Shown here: one piece after another, positions 30,207 through 32,271 of the stretch
How positions within the stretch are numbered: position 1 is the stretch's first letter
Layout: each line of letters opens with the position of its first letter
Assembly (NCBI GenBank): GCA_037439685.1
Contig: JBBIVO010000012.1
Coordinates: 1 to 32,271, forward strand
Length of the DNA: 32,271 nucleotides
Reading direction: 5' to 3'
Source: JAGTRB01 sp037439685
Lineage (GTDB): Archaea; Thermoproteota; Bathyarchaeia; TCS64
Notes under the pieces: model-generated
Database searches by the model: none
What the model saw: the letters and a program-made list of their open reading frames with translations, nothing else
Told to the model about the DNA's origin: nothing
Translations under genes and position numbers: made by a program

Positions 30207-31636
30207 TCACTCCCTCTCGGGCCTCCAGTTCTCCGCTAGGAACTTGGATATGCCAGAGGAGTCTAGGGGGCCGACCATTGCCCTCCATCCGGATAGCTCC
30301 TCCACCTCCCCGCTTATCCTCGCTGCCCTCCCTGGGAGGATGAGCTTCCTGTGCTTCACCAGTTCTCCTACCTTGAAGCTCTTCAGGGCTTCGGCGACCG
30401 TCTCGGCCGTCATCTTCCTCCCGGCTATCGCGCTCTCGACGGATAGGCCCTCGGTGTCCACCACCATCAGGTGGCAGTCTATCTTGGCCGACTCCAGGTC
30501 TGATGCCACGGTGTAGTATGTTAGGGCGAAGTTGGATGTTAGGAGGACCGGGGAGAGCTCATTTGGGGAGCCGAACCCTCTCACCCCTGGCTCGACGGAG
30601 ACAGGCTTCCTTGGGTCTGTGTAGATGTTCTGCCTCAGGATGACTAGGGGTAGGAGGGCCCATCCGCTTNNNNNNNNNNNNNNNNNNNNNNNNNNNNNNN
30701 CAGGGCATCGGCGGGGCGGACTATCAGGGCTGCGGCGAGCATGGCCTCGTTCCACTCGTTTATGACGGGATCCTCAGCCTCCTCCCCCCAGACGGATATG
30801 GGGGTTCCGAGGAGGGGGAAGCCCAGGAGGTCGTCTCCGCCATCGATCGCCGCTATCCTCAGGGCGGTGAAGTTGTTCAGGGTCTCGGGGAGGCCCTCTG
30901 AGCCGAGGGTTCCAGGGTCTAGGACGATCTCCTTAACCCCATACTCCAGGAGGGTCCTGACGATGGACTTCAACCCCTTCGGGTCGAAGGGGGATGAGGC
31001 CACGAGGGGGCAGTCGTACATGAGGGCCAACTCGGCCATCTCCCTCCAGTTATCCCTCGTCGCGGCGTAGATGAGGGGCCTCTTGTCCGAGACGGCGGCG
31101 AGCCCCTGCTCCATCACGGTGGGGTCGAGGGAGCATAGGATGAGGGGCATCTTCGAGGCCTCCAAGGCCCTCCTCACAGCCGCCTCGAACCTTCCGGGAT
31201 CGCCTGAGGTCGACCTTACGGCCAGCATGTCGAGCTTCAGCCTCATGCCGATATACTCGTACTCGAACTCCCTCACGGCCTTTATCCTGGCCTCCATCTC
31301 CTCCTCGGCCATCTCGTCGCCCACATCTATGGCTATGGCGGTTGGGTGGAAGTAGGTGAACTCGTGGCGGTAGACCACATATTCTCCACCTATGGTGACC
31401 TTCCCCTCCCCAACCCCAACCTCCACAGCCCTAACGGGCGGCCTCAGGATCTTCAAAAGCCCATCGTAGCGGGCCCTATTCTTCGGGTCCATGAGGGGGG
31501 GGCACTTCTCCAGGGGGACCTCCCTGTTCACCAGCCTCGCTGCGAAGGCCATGCAGTTGGTCTCCCCGCACTCCCTACAGTTGGTGCCCGGGAGCAGCTT
31601 GTATACCTCTATTGGGCTGAGCTCCTTCGCCGGCAA
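30207..31636 (-). CDS. cdhE: ACDS gamma subunit, corrinoid Fe-S protein large subunit (interrupted by N gap)
   Basis: CdhE carries the corrinoid that receives the methyl group from the methyl-pterin and passes it to acetyl-CoA synthase. The N-terminal [4Fe-4S] domain has Cys20, Cys23, Cys28 and Cys45 (NCRECGETNCMAF...KCPPL). A TIM-barrel follows (YVVYRHEFTYFHPTAIAIDV, PLILCSLDP, EIVLDPGT). After the N run at 30670-30700 the cobamide-binding C-terminal region continues (WALLPLVILRQNIYTDPRKP, VLLTSNFALTYYTV, GLSVESAIAGRK, LILPGRAARISGEVEE). The halves are in different frames, so the gap length is not real. Start TTG 31636 with GAGGG directly upstream, 12 bases after the cdhD stop. Total length of about 470 residues is usual. 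Co-transcribed with cdhD. Confidence 0.95.
30670..30700. other. Assembly gap (31 N)
   Basis: A run of N inside cdhE. The reading frame differs on the two sides, so the true length is unknown. Confidence 0.99.
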
Positions 31637-31648
31637 CCCTCATCGCCC

Positions 31649-32271
31649 CTATAACCTAAGCCCGACCCAATCGACGGGCTTCTCGGGCTTCCTCCTCATC
31701 GTCAGGTTGTCTATCATCATCTTGATGGCCTTCACCGATGCCGGGTGCATCATCATGAAGTAGTCCACCCCTGCCAGGAGGAGGGCCTCGGCGGTGATCG
31801 TCTCCCATAGGGGCCCCCTGAGCTCCCTCGGCGCCCACTGGGGTCCGAGCTGCATCCAAGCCTCCCTGGCGGCCCAGGCGTTCGTCGCTCCGGAGGAGAT
31901 GGGGTGGTTCAGCTCCGGGTCCCCCTTAAGGGCGGCGAGGCGGGCCCTCTCCATCACCGTGAAGGCGTAGTCGAGGCCGTAGCCGAGGGCGGCCGTGGTG
32001 GTATCCATCACTATGTGCTCCTTGGGCATGTGCTCGTAGAGCTTCCTGTTCAGCTCCCTAGCCTTGTTCACATCCATTGAGGTGAAGGCTATCACCCTGT
32101 GGCCGTGCTCCTCGACCACCCTCGCGGTGGCCTCTATATCCATGTCAAGGGTTACGGAGCCGAATAGGATCCTCTCACCTTCAGTCGCCTCTGCCACGGC
32201 CCTGAAGACCTCCAGATCCTTCTTCGGGTCCCCGCAGCCTCCGACGGCTATGAGCACATCGACGGCCTGGA
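31649..32271 (-). CDS. cdhD: ACDS delta subunit, corrinoid Fe-S protein small subunit (5' part outside window)
   Basis: The C-terminal 205 or so residues of CdhD, the TIM-barrel partner of CdhE in the corrinoid iron-sulfur protein. The visible part starts inside a strand, VDVLIAVGGCGDPKKDLEVF, and continues with FGSVTLDMDIEATARVVEEHGH, VIAFTSMDVNKARELN, HIVMDTTTAALGYGLDYAF, NHPISSGATNAWAAREAW and DYFMMMHPASVKAI, all well conserved in archaeal delta subunits. It ends with TAG and is followed 12 bases later by cdhE. The start lies beyond base 32271, and GTG 32257 is not the true start. The delta subunit holds the corrinoid cap while the methyl group is transferred. Confidence 0.94.
   Translation of the reverse strand, partial: QAVDVLIAVGGCGDPKKDLEVFRAVAEATEGERILFGSVTLDMDIEATARVVEEHGHRVIAFTSMDVNKARELNRKLYEHMPKEHIVMDTTTAALGYGLDYAFTVMERARLAALKGDPELNHPISSGATNAWAAREAWMQLGPQWAPRELRGPLWETITAEALLLAGVDYFMMMHPASVKAIKMMIDNLTMRRKPEKPVDWVGLRL

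Noticed and set aside
1..32271. CRISPR arrays or cas genes
   Set aside because: No regularly spaced direct repeats and no Cas motifs were seen in the intergenic regions.

Overview
The window looks like a draft-genome contig from an archaeon, most likely a Bathyarchaeia-type (TACK) organism and probably thermophilic. Archaeal signs are an ABCE1 ribosome-recycling ATPase, a stand-alone XPF-type nuclease, a CofE-like ligase, acetyl-CoA decarbonylase/synthase (ACDS) subunits, TATA-box promoters close to start codons, many TTG/GTG starts and three tRNAs with almost entirely G:C stems. The lineage call is inference from gene content. Two runs of N (15664-15682 and 30670-30700) sit inside real genes and show the scaffold is not closed.

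Left part (1-4.8 kb): the 5' end of ABCE1 on the minus strand, with an unexpected in-frame TAG; a PPC/DUF296 protein; a MobB-[4Fe-4S] fusion overlapping an XPF/ERCC4 nuclease; an AT-rich stretch with a decayed MntA-HepT nucleotidyltransferase/HEPN toxin module; a dimethylargininase-like hydrolase; and tRNA-Arg(CCG).

4.8-11.7 kb: a frameshifted retropepsin-like aspartyl protease translationally coupled to an intact DUF5678 protein, a stretch with no recognised gene, and a 1905-residue DUF4011/SF1 helicase with a Vsr/MTES_1575-type nuclease domain and DUF3320. With the toxin relics this resembles a partly decayed defence area.

11.8-22.1 kb is housekeeping: K+-independent H+-pyrophosphatase, ThiL, a CaiB-type CoA-transferase, tRNA-Thr(CGT), a P-loop ATPase of unknown role, a membrane-anchored coiled-coil protein with RpiA, a beta-hydroxyacid dehydrogenase, a three-TM protein, and a compact zinc-ribbon/GcvT/GcvH/tRNA-Leu(CAG) series.

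22.1-25.4 kb is a second AT-rich accessory zone beginning just after tRNA-Leu: VapBC, a decayed nucleotidyltransferase/HEPN pair and an HhH-GPD-like protein, then a CofE-like ligase.

25.6-32.3 kb, all minus strand, is the most interesting part. CdhD (partial), CdhE and CooC of the Wood-Ljungdahl acetyl-CoA synthase are followed by a tight five-gene membrane operon led by a DUF6754-like protein. Two members have the same layout (N-terminal TM, soluble domain of about 200 residues, C-terminal TM) and the other three are polytopic. I cannot assign this operon a function; it is the best candidate here for an undescribed system.
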